Counted from the stretch's first letter, positions 24,245-37,202 are shown. The stretch is DNA of 64,000 nt from Lojkania enalia (GCA_010094045.1 ML986676.1:124001-188000); one strand, 5' to 3'. Made by a program: numbers and translations. The notes: a model not told the origin generated them from the letters alone.

Positions 24245-26096
24245 ACGTAAATAGTAAGTAAGCGCGCTAGGTAAGTAAGTATACTACCTTACCAACTTTA
24301 CGTAACACCCTACCTTCTAATAATAATAGCTTAACTTATAAATGCCTAATCTAGCTATAATAAAGTAGATATTTCCCTAGCTATCTTAGCTATTAATAAT
24401 AAGCAACTTTAAAGTAAAAGACGCGCTGCTTTTATATATAATATCTCTTAAAGAATAATACGTCGACGACGCGACGGAATTACTATATAATACAATTATA
24501 AGCTAAATTCGAAGAAGCTTACTAAGCTAGAAGAGGAGGCTATTATTATACATATACTTAACCTAGATTCGCGAGGATTTATACCCTCTCTAGATACTAT
24601 ATAAGATATAGTAGATAAGCTACTTGCTGAGCGCGGCGCTGGACAAGTTAGCTAAAAATAGTCTAGGAACTTTATTAAGCGAATAAATAGCCTTAAAATA
24701 TATTTTAATCGACTATACGATTATTAGAAAGCTTTATATAAAGATCCTAAGATTATTAGAGCCTAGTTTAAGCTTCTAGCGCGTACGAAAGCTATATATA
24801 GTATCTATAATAAAGATGTCTACAATATTAATAAAGCTAGCTTTATAATAGGTAAGATATTACCTAAGCTAGTTATTACTAGTTTAGAAAGATATAGTCG
24901 GCTAAAAGCTATACAGCTAGGGAATTATAAGTAGGTTATAGTAATCCAGAGAATTAATACTACTAGGTAGGCGATCCTACCTTTTATTATCTTTACTAGC
25001 TAATACTATCTTTCTATCTAGTACGAGGGTAATAATATACCTAAGAATTAGGCTATCAGACTAAGCAATAATAGATAGATAACTAATAATCTTAGAGTTA
25101 AGTAGCTAAAGCATTTTATTATATATATAAAGAACCGTCGAGTAGACGTATAGTAACTACTTATTCTTAATAGCTATAAGAGCTATAACTCGCTCGAATT
25201 CCAGGCAATCTATAAGGAGAATAAAATCTATACTCTCTATATACTATCGTACTTATTATACCTCTTATAGCCTCTTAATATAGGTTGCTTCTTACTATTA
25301 AAGCGAGCGTATAGTAGTTAGATTAAGAGCCTAATCCGCGACTATATTAATTATATTATAAAACTTAAGTTCCTTCTAGCTTTCTGTACTACCTACTAGC
25401 AATTAATTATAAAAGATAATATCCGCGTAAACTTTTAAAGGGCTAGTTTAGTCTATATAATTTAGAAGCAGTAATATTAAAGCTTAATATAAAGCTTTAT
25501 ACGCCAATACCACCTACGCTAGAGGTTCTTATATAGGAAGCTAAAATACTAAGCAACTAGCGCGAATTAGAAGCTTAATTAATATTAATTCGCGATCGGA
25601 TTCGAAGGTATAAAAGCTTATTATCTACTTCTATTATTACAGTAATTAATCAGCTTAAAAAAAGTGCTAAGGTAATACTTTATTTAGCTACATTACTGAA
25701 GGGTTAAGTTGCTAGCCTTAAGAAAGTAAATAAGGCTGCTATAACATATAAATAGCGTAAAAAGAAGCAGATTTAGAAGTAAAGCACCTTATTAAAAGTA
25801 GAGGGAGAAGAGATTATTACTTAAATAGCGGTTGAGCAGTAGTTAGAGGGCGAAATATATTAAGGTAAGGCGCGATTAGGTGCGAGTTAGTAGGCTTCTA
25901 TATACTACAGTTACTATAGAGAGACTAGACATAACTTATATACGTACGAGAAGGGTACTATAGATACTACTTAATTAAGGATATATATTATATTTATAGT
26001 ATTTTAATATGTTGTAAAAATATATTACTAGAATAGTTAAAAAAGTTAATAAGGTAGCGCGCTCGCTTACCTAGCGCGCTTACTTACTACTTACGT
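24245..26096 (+). mobile_element. Fot-II transposon, complete 1852 bp, well-preserved TIRs
   Basis: Plus-strand Fot-II element inside Gypsy-F, TA duplicated at 24,243-24,244 and 26,097-26,098. The TIR starts ACGTAAATAGTAAGTAAGC and holds two units of 17 bp (TAAGTAAGCGCGCTAGG, then the TAAGCGAGCGCGCTACC type). The transposase extends from about 24,490 to 25,980. It has an N-terminal helix-turn-helix region (24,500-24,760), the first catalytic motif near 24,825, the second near 25,165, the third near 25,250-25,290, and a C-terminal zinc knuckle near 25,898-25,945. It is less RIPed than the copy at 9110-10,962 but still full of stops. Confidence 0.92.
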
Positions 26097-28560
26097 TATA
26101 TAGAAGATATTATAAATTTCTAATAGAGTGTCTAGTTAGTATATATTTTGTCTAACAGTCTTAATAACTATATATTATTAATAGAGTTTATAGAGCTTCT
26201 TTTTTCTTATAGGGTCTATCTTAATATTACGCATATTAAGCTAAACTTTATCCTCTAATTAGTATTATAATATAGGATCCCTCGTATAATTGTAAATTTC
26301 TTACTACTACTATTATATATAGACTATTATTACTTATATAAATTCAACGCAGTCTTTTAGTTTACTAATAATCTATTTTACTACGTAAATAGAGTCTCTA
26401 GATTATTCTATTAGTAGCTCCTCTTCTAGTTATACAGATTCTCCTAAGTTTAAGTAATAGCTATAAGTAAGAAAGAATAGGCTAACTCTTATAGAGGAAG
26501 CGTCTCTAGTACTAACAGTAATCTAAACTAGTAGTAGTTATAAATTCTAGTTATTCTAGTAGTAGTTATAATAGTAGTAGAGAAGTTCTTTAAGTAGCTA
26601 GTTTATATACTCTATACTTCTATTAGTCTCTAGATAGTATACTATTAATAGCCTTTACTTAATTTTAAGAATTCGGTAGATATATACCTATACGTCTTAT
26701 ATAAACTATTCTCCTCTATTAGAGACTATTACTTATAGGAGCCTGTAATGTGCTATAAAATACTCGATAAACTTATTAGCTAATATTTAGCTTTTAAGAT
26801 TTAGGATAGTAATAAAAAGTACTCTTTTACTTAAACGGTCTATAATAATAAGAATATACTTATTACTATATATAGTTCTTAGTAAGTTAATAATATAGTC
26901 CTTTAAAATTTCTAACTATACTCTTTTAGGAATTAAAAGAAGATATAGTAGGCCTTTTTTTCTAGAACGCTAAACTATATTCCTACTATAGAAGTAGTAA
27001 TTTTATATAAAGTATTTAATATCCGCTACTATTCTAGGCTAAAAGTAGCACCGTGATATTAACCCAATCGTAATATTCTTACTAGGGTAGCTAGCTAAGT
27101 AAGAGTTGTAAGTCTCTTAGATTAGCTTTATACGAAGTAACTTACTTTTAGGAACCTAAGTGTATTCTCTCTATATTAATCTATCTTCTAGAACTAAGAG
27201 GTTAGATAGACTAATCTTAAAGTAATAGAGGGTTTCTAGAAGTATTCTCTCCTCTACTTTAGTAGTATAGAGAAGTATAGTATACGTCTTATCTTTTTCT
27301 TAGATATCTTACTATAAGGTCTCTATTAGTATTTACTGCTCCTTATACGATATCTTAGTTATAGACTCCCCTTTATCTATAGATTCCTCCCCTAATATAG
27401 AGTCTTCTAGGGTAACCACCTCTATCTAATTATTAGAAGTATCTTTAGTATACTAGTTTCTAGTTCGTATAGGGGCTATATAAACCCTATTCTTAAAATC
27501 GGACGGTTCGAAGAGTTAGCTAATCCTTCCCTAAATCTACTTATTATTAGCTTCTTTTAGAAGATCCTAATCACGACGTGAGAGAGTATTAGCTAAGATA
27601 TTAAGCTTATCTAGCTTATATTTAAACTAGAAGTTAAACTAGGTAAAAAATACTGCCTACCTTACTTAGTACTTAGAGAACCTCTATATCTTAGTAAAGT
27701 ATTTTAGGTTATAGTAATCTATATAAACTATAAAGTATATAAGTAGTTTTAAAAACTTCTTCTATTCCTTAAGGTATTATATAACTACTAGTAATTTCTT
27801 ATTATAGATTACGTAGTTATACTCTATAAGAAGTATTCGCTTTAATATAAAAGCGATAGGTTATAGAACTCCTTTATTATTATATTATAGAAACATATTT
27901 CTAATATACTAGCTAGAGGTATTATACTCTAGAATCGTTTCCCTTTTAGAGTTATATTAGGCTAATACTAGTACTTATATAAAGTATTACTTTAGGTGAT
28001 TAAAAGCGGTAAGTACCTAATTATTAAGTTAAACCTATTTCTTCTCTTATTTCCTTTAGGTAAGAGCTATTAGTAGAACAACTACTTTAGAAAATTCTTT
28101 AATAAACTGGCAGTAGAAGTTTATAAAGTCTAAAAAGCTCCGTATACTATAAACTAATATAAATACTTTTTAGTCCTAGATTACTTTAACTTTCTATAAG
28201 TCTATTCAGATATCTTTTTCTATATCGATAATAAAGCTAAGATATTTCGTCGTACGGACCTTAAATTCGTACTTATTAATATTAAGTTAGAGGCTAGCAT
28301 CTATTAGCTTTTAAAGGATTACTTTAACGTAACGCTAATAGTTTTATAGGGAGCTGTCTATATATATAAGGATATTATCTAAGTATACTAAGATAAAGTC
28401 GTCTAAATACTTCTAGATTATATAATTAATATACTATTAGAAGGTACTTAAAGTATTTATAAGGCTAAAGAGTATAACTAGCTATTTATATAAACTATAG
28501 TAGGTTATAAATACTATCTTCTACTTATCTCCTTCTTTAATTCGGATTTTATTAAATATA

Positions 28561-30409
28561 ACGTATTCTACTATTAAAGCGGCTAAACCATCAAAGCGGC
28601 TACTTTTTCTTAGTATTATAAATACTACGTACGAACTATAATAAATCTACAATACAACCTTCTATTAATTTAATAAGAAGGTAGAATTAAGCTTATCTTA
28701 TAGGCGTATAAATTAGGCCAGTTTAAGAGCGTGCGACGCGCTGCTATAGCTTTTAACATATAATATTAACAACTCTTTACTCAACTTTACAGAATTACGT
28801 TTCACCCTTATATACAACTAAATTACTAGAAGCTTATAGTAACCGAAGAATAAACAATCGTATAATATATTCTTAACCTTAATTCGCGAGGATTTACGCC
28901 CCAGCTATATAAGGTAGTAGATATAGCAGATAAACTATTAGGCGTATATAGTAAAATATCTATAGAAAAGAATTAGTTTAAACAATTTGTAGCGCGTATA
29001 AATAAGTTTAAAACAGCCTTTAATCGAGTAAAGGATTACTAAAAAATAAAACAAGAGAATCTAGAAGTTATTAATACATAGTTTAAGCTTATATTAGATA
29101 TAATTGTAAAATATAGTATATATAATAATAATATCTACAACTTTAATAAGATAGACTTTTAGATAGGTATTATTAGTACTATAAAGGTTGTTACAGGTTT
29201 AGAATATTATATAAGGCCTACTCTTATACAGCTAGGTAATTATAAATAGGTTATAGTTATCTAAAGTATCTATACTACTACGTATATAACTCTACTATTT
29301 ATTATTTATAAAGGACGCGTCTATATCTTTATATAGTATAAAGAAGTAGGTATACTGTACGATTAGAAAATTTCAGTCTCTGAGAACGGCTAGACAAATA
29401 ATACGCTTAGTTTTAAGTAGCTAAAGTACTTTAATAAGTATATAAAAATACGTTAGGTAGAATTATATAGGCTACTTATTTTAGATAGCTATAAAAGCTA
29501 CCTTAACTAGGAATTTAAAGATTACTGCCTCGTACGAAAGATCCTAATACTTTATATACCTTCTTATTTATCGTATATACTTCAGCCTCTTAATATAGTT
29601 TACTTCTTACTATTAAAGCTGAAGTACTTATAGTATATATAAGACTTAGCACGCCGACGCGTCTACTATATTAATAAAGAAGGCTTCCTTCCAGCCTTTA
29701 AGGACGCGTTTTTTAACGTATTTATATACGAGAACTATTAAAAGGCCTTTAAAGTAATAGGAATTATTCCTCTAAACGCATAGGTTATATTAAATTACCT
29801 TAACGTACAACTACATACCCTACTAGAACTACTTTTATAAGAAGACTTCTAGTAGTCTAAAACTCTAAGTAATATATATAAATTTAGGTTACAATTAATA
29901 CTTATACAAAAGTCCTTTATACAATTACTAAAAGAGGTATAAGAAAAATTCTTACAGCTTATAAAAGGTGCTAAGTTAATACTATATTAGAATACGCTTC
30001 TTTAAGCTCGCAACTCTAAGCTTAAAAGGTAATTAGAAGAAGTAACTAAGCGTAAAACGTGTAAAAGAAAGTATATTTAGTATAGTAGTACAGTATTATA
30101 TAGCAAGGGATCTTTATATATAGCTACTGAAGTATCTATAGGCTCTTAGCCCTTTAAGAAGACTTGTAGTACTAATACTTAAGAAAGGGCTCAACCAGCT
30201 TAACGCTACTATAGTAACTGTAGTAAGACTAGACATAACGCTTATATATGCTAAAAGGATAGTAGAGAAAATTCTAAATTAGATAAAAGTATATTATATA
30301 TAGAATCTCTTATTAGTATTAAGTAAATTAACTTTTTATATACAGTGTTCGTTGTACTAAGAAAAAGTAGCTACTTTGATAGTTTAGCCGCTTTGATAGT
30401 AGAATACGT
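28561..30409 (+). mobile_element. Fot-III transposon, complete 1849 bp
   Basis: Plus-strand Fot1/pogo element in the Gypsy-F reverse transcriptase, TA duplicated at 28,559-28,560 and 30,410-30,411. TIRs of about 55 bp start ACGTATTCTACTAT and contain the unit AAAGCGGCT twice at 17-bp spacing. The degenerate transposase spans about 28,830-30,330. The N-terminal region is near 28,850-29,060, the first catalytic motif (Tyr-Asn-Phe-Asn) near 29,140, the second (Leu-Ile-Leu-Asp-Ser, with Asp kept) near 29,480, and the third near 29,565-29,610. The C-terminal zinc knuckle is near 30,203-30,250 with His and the last Cys intact. Stops at former Gln and Trp codons. Confidence 0.92.
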
Positions 30410-30411
30410 TA

Positions 30412-30490
30412 TAATAACTATAATAACTAATTATAATAAAGAGCTATATTTTATAAAGAGAATTTAGAATAGAAACTTATATTTAGATCT
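30412..30490 (-). mobile_element. Gypsy-F retrotransposon, reverse transcriptase remnant before gap
   Basis: 79 bp that rejoin the reverse transcriptase reading frame of Gypsy-F across the Fot-III insertion (the Phe-Asn-Lys-Ile-Arg-Ile block is split by it). The remainder of Gypsy-F (protease, gag, 5' LTR) is hidden by the following N run. Confidence 0.6.
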
Positions 30491-30990
30491 NNNNNNNNNN
30501 NNNNNNNNNNNNNNNNNNNNNNNNNNNNNNNNNNNNNNNNNNNNNNNNNNNNNNNNNNNNNNNNNNNNNNNNNNNNNNNNNNNNNNNNNNNNNNNNNNNN
30601 NNNNNNNNNNNNNNNNNNNNNNNNNNNNNNNNNNNNNNNNNNNNNNNNNNNNNNNNNNNNNNNNNNNNNNNNNNNNNNNNNNNNNNNNNNNNNNNNNNNN
30701 NNNNNNNNNNNNNNNNNNNNNNNNNNNNNNNNNNNNNNNNNNNNNNNNNNNNNNNNNNNNNNNNNNNNNNNNNNNNNNNNNNNNNNNNNNNNNNNNNNNN
30801 NNNNNNNNNNNNNNNNNNNNNNNNNNNNNNNNNNNNNNNNNNNNNNNNNNNNNNNNNNNNNNNNNNNNNNNNNNNNNNNNNNNNNNNNNNNNNNNNNNNN
30901 NNNNNNNNNNNNNNNNNNNNNNNNNNNNNNNNNNNNNNNNNNNNNNNNNNNNNNNNNNNNNNNNNNNNNNNNNNNNNNNNNNNNNNNNNN
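30491..30990. other. 500-N assembly gap
   Basis: Exactly 500 N bases. The sequence on the two sides belongs to different elements (Gypsy-F on the left, the Gypsy-H protease/reverse transcriptase region on the right), so several element ends must be missing here. The round size is probably a placeholder. Confidence 0.95.
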
Positions 30991-33900
30991 CTAGTTAATT
31001 AGTATATTTACTTATACTTATAAATTAATAGAAGAACTATTTAAAACTACCTATTTATTATTATAGATCTAGGTACTTAGAATTATATTATTAGTATTAA
31101 ATAGTTATATTACTTTTAACTCCAGCTAGATACGGATAAGAATTAGATTATATAGCCCTCTAAGTATCCTACTACTTATAATCTATCACCTCCTCTTCTT
31201 ATATAATTAACTTAGCCAGCATGCGATAAGAAGATAGAGCTAGATATCTAGCAACACGACGCTTTATAGGAAAAGAACTAGTATTAGTAGTTCTACAGTC
31301 CGACTATCTATTATATTAAAAGTCTACTAAGACTACTAAAACTATATTAATTTCTTATAGCCTATAGTTTAAATAAGCTTAGAGCTCCTATACGCCCGTA
31401 TATAATAAAGTCCGAATCTAATCTAAAGAAAATCCGTTCTTCTATTATTACTCTTATTATAGCTAATGCTTTCCACTTTAATATAAAGAGGAAAGAGAAC
31501 GAGTTTTTCTCTACGTCTCTATACGAAATCGAGCGGCTAATTAAAGATAAGCAAGTCCTAGAGCTGGAAGACGAGGCTGAAAATAAAGTACTAGTAAATC
31601 TCCGATTACTATCTAAATACTATAGGTATTAAGATATATTTAGTAAAACTATAGCTTATTAATTACTAGAATACTACTCTTACGATTATAAAATTATCTT
31701 TATAGAACCCCTTTCTAATAGTTACAGCCTATTATACAAGTAGAACGTTAAGGAGCTAGAGGTAACTAAGAAGTATATTATAGATAATCTATAGAATAGG
31801 TATATTAAGTAGAGTCTAAGCTCTTTTATATCTCTAATCCTTTATATCTATAAACCTAATAGTAACCTATATATCTACGTAGATTATTATAAACTTAATA
31901 CTTTTATTTATAAGAATATATATTTAATACCGCGTATAGATAAACTCTTATTTAAACCTACTAAGGTAGTAATCTTTACTAAGTTTAATATTCGCGCGGC
32001 CTTTAATAAGATTAGAATAGACCCTAGTTCTAAAAAATATACTACCTTTTAGACTCGATACAGAACCTATAAGTATAAAGTTCTACCTTTTAGATTATAT
32101 AACGGTTTAATAACTTACTAGCGCTATATAAACGACGTACTAATCGACTATCTAGATAACTTCTATATCGTTTACCTAGATAACATCCTTATCTACTCTA
32201 AAGACGAGGTAATATATACTATTTACGTTAAGAAAGTTCTTAAGAAATTATATCAAGTAGGGTTATAAGTTGATATTAAGAAGAGCGAATTCTATATTAC
32301 CCGAACTAAATACCTTAGCTATATCCTCTTAAATAAAGGCCTTAAGGTTAATCTAAAGAAGGTGGAAGTACTATATAACTAGTAGCTACCTACTATTATA
32401 ACGGGTGTGAAATCCTTCTTAGGTTTTACTAGATTCTACTAATAGTTTATACCAGAATTCTCGCGTGTTATAAAGCTAATTATTATATTATAGAGCCTTA
32501 TAACCCCTTTTATATAGATTTTAGAATGTAATATTATCTTTAAGAAATTAAAGTTAGCCCTGTTAAGTATACCTATACTCTACTACTTTAATCCTATATT
32601 AGAAATAAAAATGGAAACTAATACCTCTAATAGAGTAGTTATAGGAGTACTATTATAGAAATATTCTAACGGAAAATAGTACCTTATAGCGTTCTATAGT
32701 AAGGTTCTATCCGGTTTAGAACTGAACTAGGAGATCTATAATAAGAAACTATTCGCAATTGTTACTACGTTTAAATAATAGAGAATAGAACTTACTTTAG
32801 TAGCTACTAGAACTCTAGTATATACTAATTATTACTTACTCGAATATTTTATAACTATAAAGGTACTTAATACTCGTTAAGTTTATTAGACCGAGGAATT
32901 AGCTTAGTATTAGTTCTAAATCGAGTATACTTTAGGTAAGAATAATATTAGAGTAGATATCCTTAGTTGTTATAAATAAGATATAGAAAACTTAAAAGTA
33001 GCTTAAACTAACAACTAGTCGAGAGTCCTATTTAAACCGTATTAACTTCACCCCTAAATTAATACTAAATTAGCCTAGTCCTATATTATCTAAATAATAA
33101 CTTAAGCGGCTATACTAAATGTTATTAAAGGCTAGGAGTAGGTTATATTACTAGACTCTCTAGAGTTGATCGACGTATTACTATAAGAAAACCGAGCCTC
33201 CTTTATGTAGGAATATATACTTTTACCCCGCAAGTATTAGATAGAGAATAGACTACTCCTCTATAATAATCGCTTATATATTCTATTAGATTCAGGCCTT
33301 TATACGCGACTTATATAAGAGGCTTATAACTAAGTATCCTCCGTACACCTAAGCGCTACTAAAACCTATTAGTTACTATTCTAGAAGTACTACTAAAAGG
33401 GTATAGAGGCTACTTATAAACGATATATATAGAATTATATCTTATACTATAAAGCTTATCTAATATAAACTCGAACCCCAGGTTTTATCTACCTACTTCC
33501 TATATTAAATTAACTAATATAGTACCTATATATTAATTTTAAGAATTTTCCTATAGATAAGTCCGGATATAATTAGATTATAGTAGTAATCGATCGCCTG
33601 TCTAAACAAGCTGTATCTATTCTCTACTATTATATAATTAACGTACGGGGAATAGCCGAATTATTTATTTAATAGGTATACTACTTTAGCTATATACCCG
33701 AAACTATTATTTTAGACTAAGGACCTTAGTTTATATCTAGTTTCTAGTCTGAATTCTGCTGTATTTTAGGCGTAAAGATTAAACTATTTACTACTTATTA
33801 TAAAGAGACTGACGGATAGATAGAGATTATAAATAAGTATATCGATTAGAGACTGCGTTCTTTTGTATCCTTCTACTAGGATAATTAGAGTTCTCTATTA

Positions 33901-34739
33901 CCTATAATCGATCGAGTATAAGTAACTCTACCCTATATAACTATTAGAATATCTCTATATCAGATCCTATACGGATCTAAGCCCTATTAGAGTTGGGATT
34001 AGAAATATTCTATTAATCCTATTATTATAATAGATAAATTAAATTATAAAAACGCTTTAGCTCTAGTAACTCGTATATATACAGCCTAGGAAACTATAAA
34101 GGCTAATATTAAAAAGGCTTAGGATCGTATATAATCTATTATTAACTATTATTAATAACCGATTAATTAGTAGATCGGTAATATAGTCTATTTAAATACT
34201 AAGAACTTTACGATCTAGAGACTAAGCCGAAAGCTATCCGATTAATAGAAGGGTTCTTTTAAAGTACTAGAGTAGGTTAGAAACTTATACCGTCTATAGC
34301 TACCCCTAGAATCGAGTATATATAATATCTTCGTACTAAACCTACTGTATAAAAACCCCCAGGACTTTCTACTTAGATAAAAAGTTTTAAAACTACCCGC
34401 TATCGCTATTAATAGAGTAGAAGAGTAGGAGGTTAAGGAAATACTAGCTAGTAAGTTATATTATAAGACCCTTAAATACTGTATAAAATGGGTAGAATAT
34501 AATTTTAATCTAATCTAGTATAAAGCTTTAAACTTTATAGGTTTATCTTATAAACTAAGAGCTTTTTATAATAAGTATCCGAATCGCCTAGGACCTTTAA
34601 GAGCTCTAACTAAATAGATTAAGGTATATAATAATAGTATAGAGAATATAGATTATCTAGTAGATAATAATATATAAGAGTTAAGTAGTAGATTTTAAAA
34701 ACTAAAGTATAGGCCCGAAATTACTCTTCTATAAAATTT

Positions 34740-35768
34740 AGAGGGTCTAATAGCAGGCTGTTAGATACCTTTCTAGTTCTCTTCTCCTCTACCCTCCTTT
34801 CCTTTTCTTCCCTCCAGACTCCCCTTAAACCTCTCTTACCTTATTTTTAGCTACCTGAACGTGCTATAATATCAGCCTAAAGGCTAGATATTAGAGCTTT
34901 TAAGGCTGAAACCCGATAGAGCAACTTAGTACCCTAGTAGAATAAAGCCACCTAGATACTAGCCGTAAGAAGGCTATCTTCCTAACTCCTTACAATCTAG
35001 GCTATAAGCGCTAGACTGTAAGCGGACTCTAAAACAGCCTTAAAGGCTACCTTTTTATCCTCCTTATCCCCTATATATTAGACTACTACCTATAGTTTAA
35101 GATGGCCCCGGAGGACTAGAAACTCCTCCTTATAGTAGGAGGGGATCTATAAGTATATTAGTAGTAAATACTCTATTAATATTAGATGCGATTTATATAG
35201 GGTTGAACTTTTTATTTTATAAGGTATAATACTCGCATTTTTTTAATCTTAGAAACTAAAAGAAAAATATTATATACTACCCGCGGGCGAGCGTATATAT
35301 AGTTTAAAGGTAGATAATCTAGAAAGCCTCTAAAGAAGCTTTAAGAGGTGGGTAGAGTAGTATATTAATTAATTTTTTCTATAAGATATTAGTAATACTT
35401 TAATAATTAACAGTTCTAGAGACGTGTAATAATACATACAGAGTAGAAGTTATTATTTAGTTAAGGAAGCTTAGTTAATAACAACCTAGTAATATACTAA
35501 GGCTGGTAAACACTCGTTACTATACGCGACGAAATTGCAATATTAATAAACCGTTATAATAGTAGTTACCAGCTAATATATAGGTCAACTACACTCACTA
35601 TAAAAACCTTACTTAACATTACGTTAATAAATACATCTTTATAGGCAACCATATGTATTAGCTCTTACTAGTAAATACCTTTTTAAAGAAATTTCTTTAT
35701 ACTAGAACCTATCTGTAATAGCCCCGATTCCCTCCTAAACCAGCGTAGATAGGGACTATCAGCCTATA
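34740..35768 (+). other. Gypsy-H long non-coding stretch between pol and polypurine tract
   Basis: About 1 kb without a recognisable reading frame, beginning with a pyrimidine-rich run (34,765-34,850). It is conserved with the minus-strand relative at 58,201-59,250, including GC-rich blocks near 35,100 and the CCCGCGGGCGAGCG block near 35,280. I cannot assign a function; a lost accessory frame or an RNA element are both possible. Confidence 0.65.
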
Positions 35769-35781
35769 AGGAGGGGGGTAG
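35769..35781 (+). other. Gypsy-H polypurine tract
   Basis: AGGAGGGGGGTAG immediately before the LTR, the expected plus-strand primer. The relative at 58,189-58,200 has the same tract on the minus strand. Confidence 0.8.
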
Positions 35782-36041
35782 TATAATAATGCAAAGAAAT
35801 TATTCTACAAAAAGCTTTATCTTTTTGCTTATCTTATCCTACCCCTAGTTCTACCCCTTTTCCCATCCGTATATAGTTATACACTCCCTTATAAGTAGCT
35901 TGGTAGTTTTTCTATATCCTTTCGTATAAGGCCTATAGGTGTTAATAGAATTCCCAGGTCCCTAATCTCCTATACACTCCTATATACCTCTAAGTAGATT
36001 CGTACCGCATTTAGACCTATTATCTTACCTATACTATTACA
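35782..36041 (+). repeat. Gypsy-H 3' LTR (260 bp)
   Basis: Begins TATAATAATGCAAAG and ends CTATACTATTACA. It aligns to the 279-bp LTRs at 57,910-58,188 and 44,325-44,603 but lacks about 19 bp after position 35,823. The flank from 36,042 is Fot-I transposase. Confidence 0.88.
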
Positions 36042-36515
36042 ATTATAAAGCTAATTTAAGTATATTTTAAGTTTAGAAGTATATTTAATAAAGTTTCTAA
36101 ACTAATGTATATTAATCTAGCTTATACTATATTTAGTAAGTAAGCTATTAGCTATATCTTATATAGTAGTTAAAGTAGATATAAATCCTTATAAATCTAG
36201 GTTAAGTATATATTAAATAATAACCTTCTCTTTAAGTTTTATTAGTCTTTTTAAGTTAGGCTTATAATTATATTATAAGTAGATTCTAGGATATTATTAG
36301 TATATAGTTATTTAAATTATATTAAATATTAAAATAGTATATCTTTTACTATTTATTTAGCCTCTTTTAGTAGTTAAATAGGTTAAGTTTACTTAATTCT
36401 CGTTTTAGACTATATTCTTATTATTTTATCGTTTCATTATTAAAAGCTTAGATATTACATTTTAATAATAGAGTAGACTACTCGCTTATATAGGCTACTC
36501 GTTTATAAGGTACGT
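36042..36515 (-). mobile_element. Fot-I transposon, 5' third and right TIR
   Basis: N-terminal third of a minus-strand Fot-I transposase plus its right TIR, matching about 7392-7863. The left cut is the Gypsy-H insertion, so the C-terminal part of this copy belongs on the far side of Gypsy-H, in or beyond the N gap. The TIR carries two 17-bp units and ends ...AAGGTACGT at 36,515, followed by TA. The next bases, GTTTATAAGTATACC, are the interior of a Fot-VII terminus whose complete end reads ACGTAGTTTATAAGC, so this copy inserted at the TA only three bases inside that terminus. Confidence 0.85.
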
Positions 36516-36517
36516 TA

Positions 36518-37076
36518 GTTTATAAGTATACCGTTAGTATAAGTATACTATTAACCCTACTAACTTTCTACACCTAAAAAGCTACGTAGTTTATTAACGT
36601 ATTAGAAATATATTAATATAATAGCTATAATAAATTAAGTAGTATTAATAGAAGCCTTCTTATATATATATAAATTATATTTAGACTCTCTATAGCACGT
36701 ATAGTATACTATAGTCTACTAGTTTATATTTAATCGTGTCTTACTTTAATATATTTCTCCTTCTAGTTACTACTTAATAGCCTTTTAAGTAAGAATATCC
36801 TCTCTCTCTACGCCTAATAGAGTACTTTATTTCTAGATCTACTCCTTTTTATACTATTTATATACTATTATAGCTTTATTTACTCTTTTAAAATTTAAGA
36901 TCTACTTATATATTCGCGCTTTCTAATATATTACTTTTAAAAAGTCTTCTCTAGCTGGTTAAGCCTCTTAATAATAGAAGTTAGTAACGAGCTTTTATAT
37001 ACGCGAATCTAATTAAGAATTAATATTAATTAAGTTTTTACTTTATACTAGTTACTTAGTATTTTAGCTTCTTATA
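36518..37076 (-). mobile_element. Fot-VII transposon, 3' TIR and C-terminal transposase (segment 1 of 5)
   Basis: First of five pieces of a single minus-strand Fot-VII copy that frames the whole right nest. It starts inside the TIR with two units (AAGTATACCGTTAGTAT type) at 17-bp spacing, RIPed versions of the units at the other end (53,185-53,238). It then reads the degenerate C-terminal transposase, with zinc-knuckle remains near 36,690-36,710. At 37,072-37,076 (TTATA) Copia-M interrupts. Confidence 0.85.
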
Positions 37077-37202
37077 TATTAGAGCTGGCTAGCTCTAATA
37101 AGGGTTGGAAAAACTGCGTCTATTAACTAGAAATGCGAGATATACTATATATATATTTCTAGACCTGCTAAAGAGCTAACTATAAATAGCTTAGCTATAA
37201 TA
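37077..37202 (-). repeat. Copia-M 3' LTR (126 bp)
   Basis: On the minus strand it begins TATTATAGCTAAGC and ends ...AGCTCTAATA. The G-rich polypurine tract lies just inside (37,203-37,214). It matches 44,093-44,218 with C/T and G/A differences only, and contains a short palindrome-like GAGCTGGCTAGCTC. Confidence 0.9.

Larger units (their letters stand above)
23824..28558 (-). mobile_element. Gypsy-F retrotransposon, minus strand (contains a Fot-II copy)
   Basis: A Ty3/Gypsy Pol on the minus strand inserted in Gypsy-A. From 5' (right) to 3' (left), reverse transcriptase lies at about 28,558-28,000 with its Tyr-Leu-Asp-Asn box near 28,390. RNase H is at about 27,990-27,560, ending in a clear Asn-Ile-Leu-Ala-x-x-Leu-Ser-Arg-Arg near 27,580. 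The integrase zinc-binding and core run from about 27,130 to 26,300. A Val-Gly-Asp-Lys-Val-Trp-Leu-type C-terminal block is near 26,240. A short chromodomain-like tail (Gly-Tyr-Thr-x-Pro) near 24,060 is followed by a stop and a polypurine tract at 23,915-23,941. A Fot-II copy interrupts at 24,245-26,096. It is riddled with RIP stops. The 5' part continues only for 79 bp after the Fot-III insertion. Confidence 0.85.
30991..36041 (+). mobile_element. Gypsy-H retrotransposon, 5' truncated by gap, with chromodomain and 3' LTR
   Basis: A Ty3/Gypsy element on the plus strand, moderately RIPed. The protease region lies before about 31,200. Reverse transcriptase spans about 31,680-32,400 (Tyr-Val-Asp-Tyr-Tyr near 31,875; catalytic Tyr-Leu-Asp-Asn near 32,175, the last Asp lost by a TG-to-TA change). 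RNase H spans about 32,540-32,990. The integrase zinc-binding region is near 33,300-33,480. The integrase core is at about 33,540-33,900 (Asp-Arg-Leu-Ser-Lys near 33,590, Glu-Thr-Asp-Gly near 33,808). A chromodomain-like C-terminus (Ile-Lys-Trp-Val-Glu-Tyr) is at about 34,440-34,625. Roughly 1 kb of non-coding sequence follows, then a polypurine tract and the LTR. Stops occur where Gln and Trp stood. Chromodomains target integration to histone-marked chromatin in related elements. The right end sits in a Fot-I copy. Confidence 0.9.
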
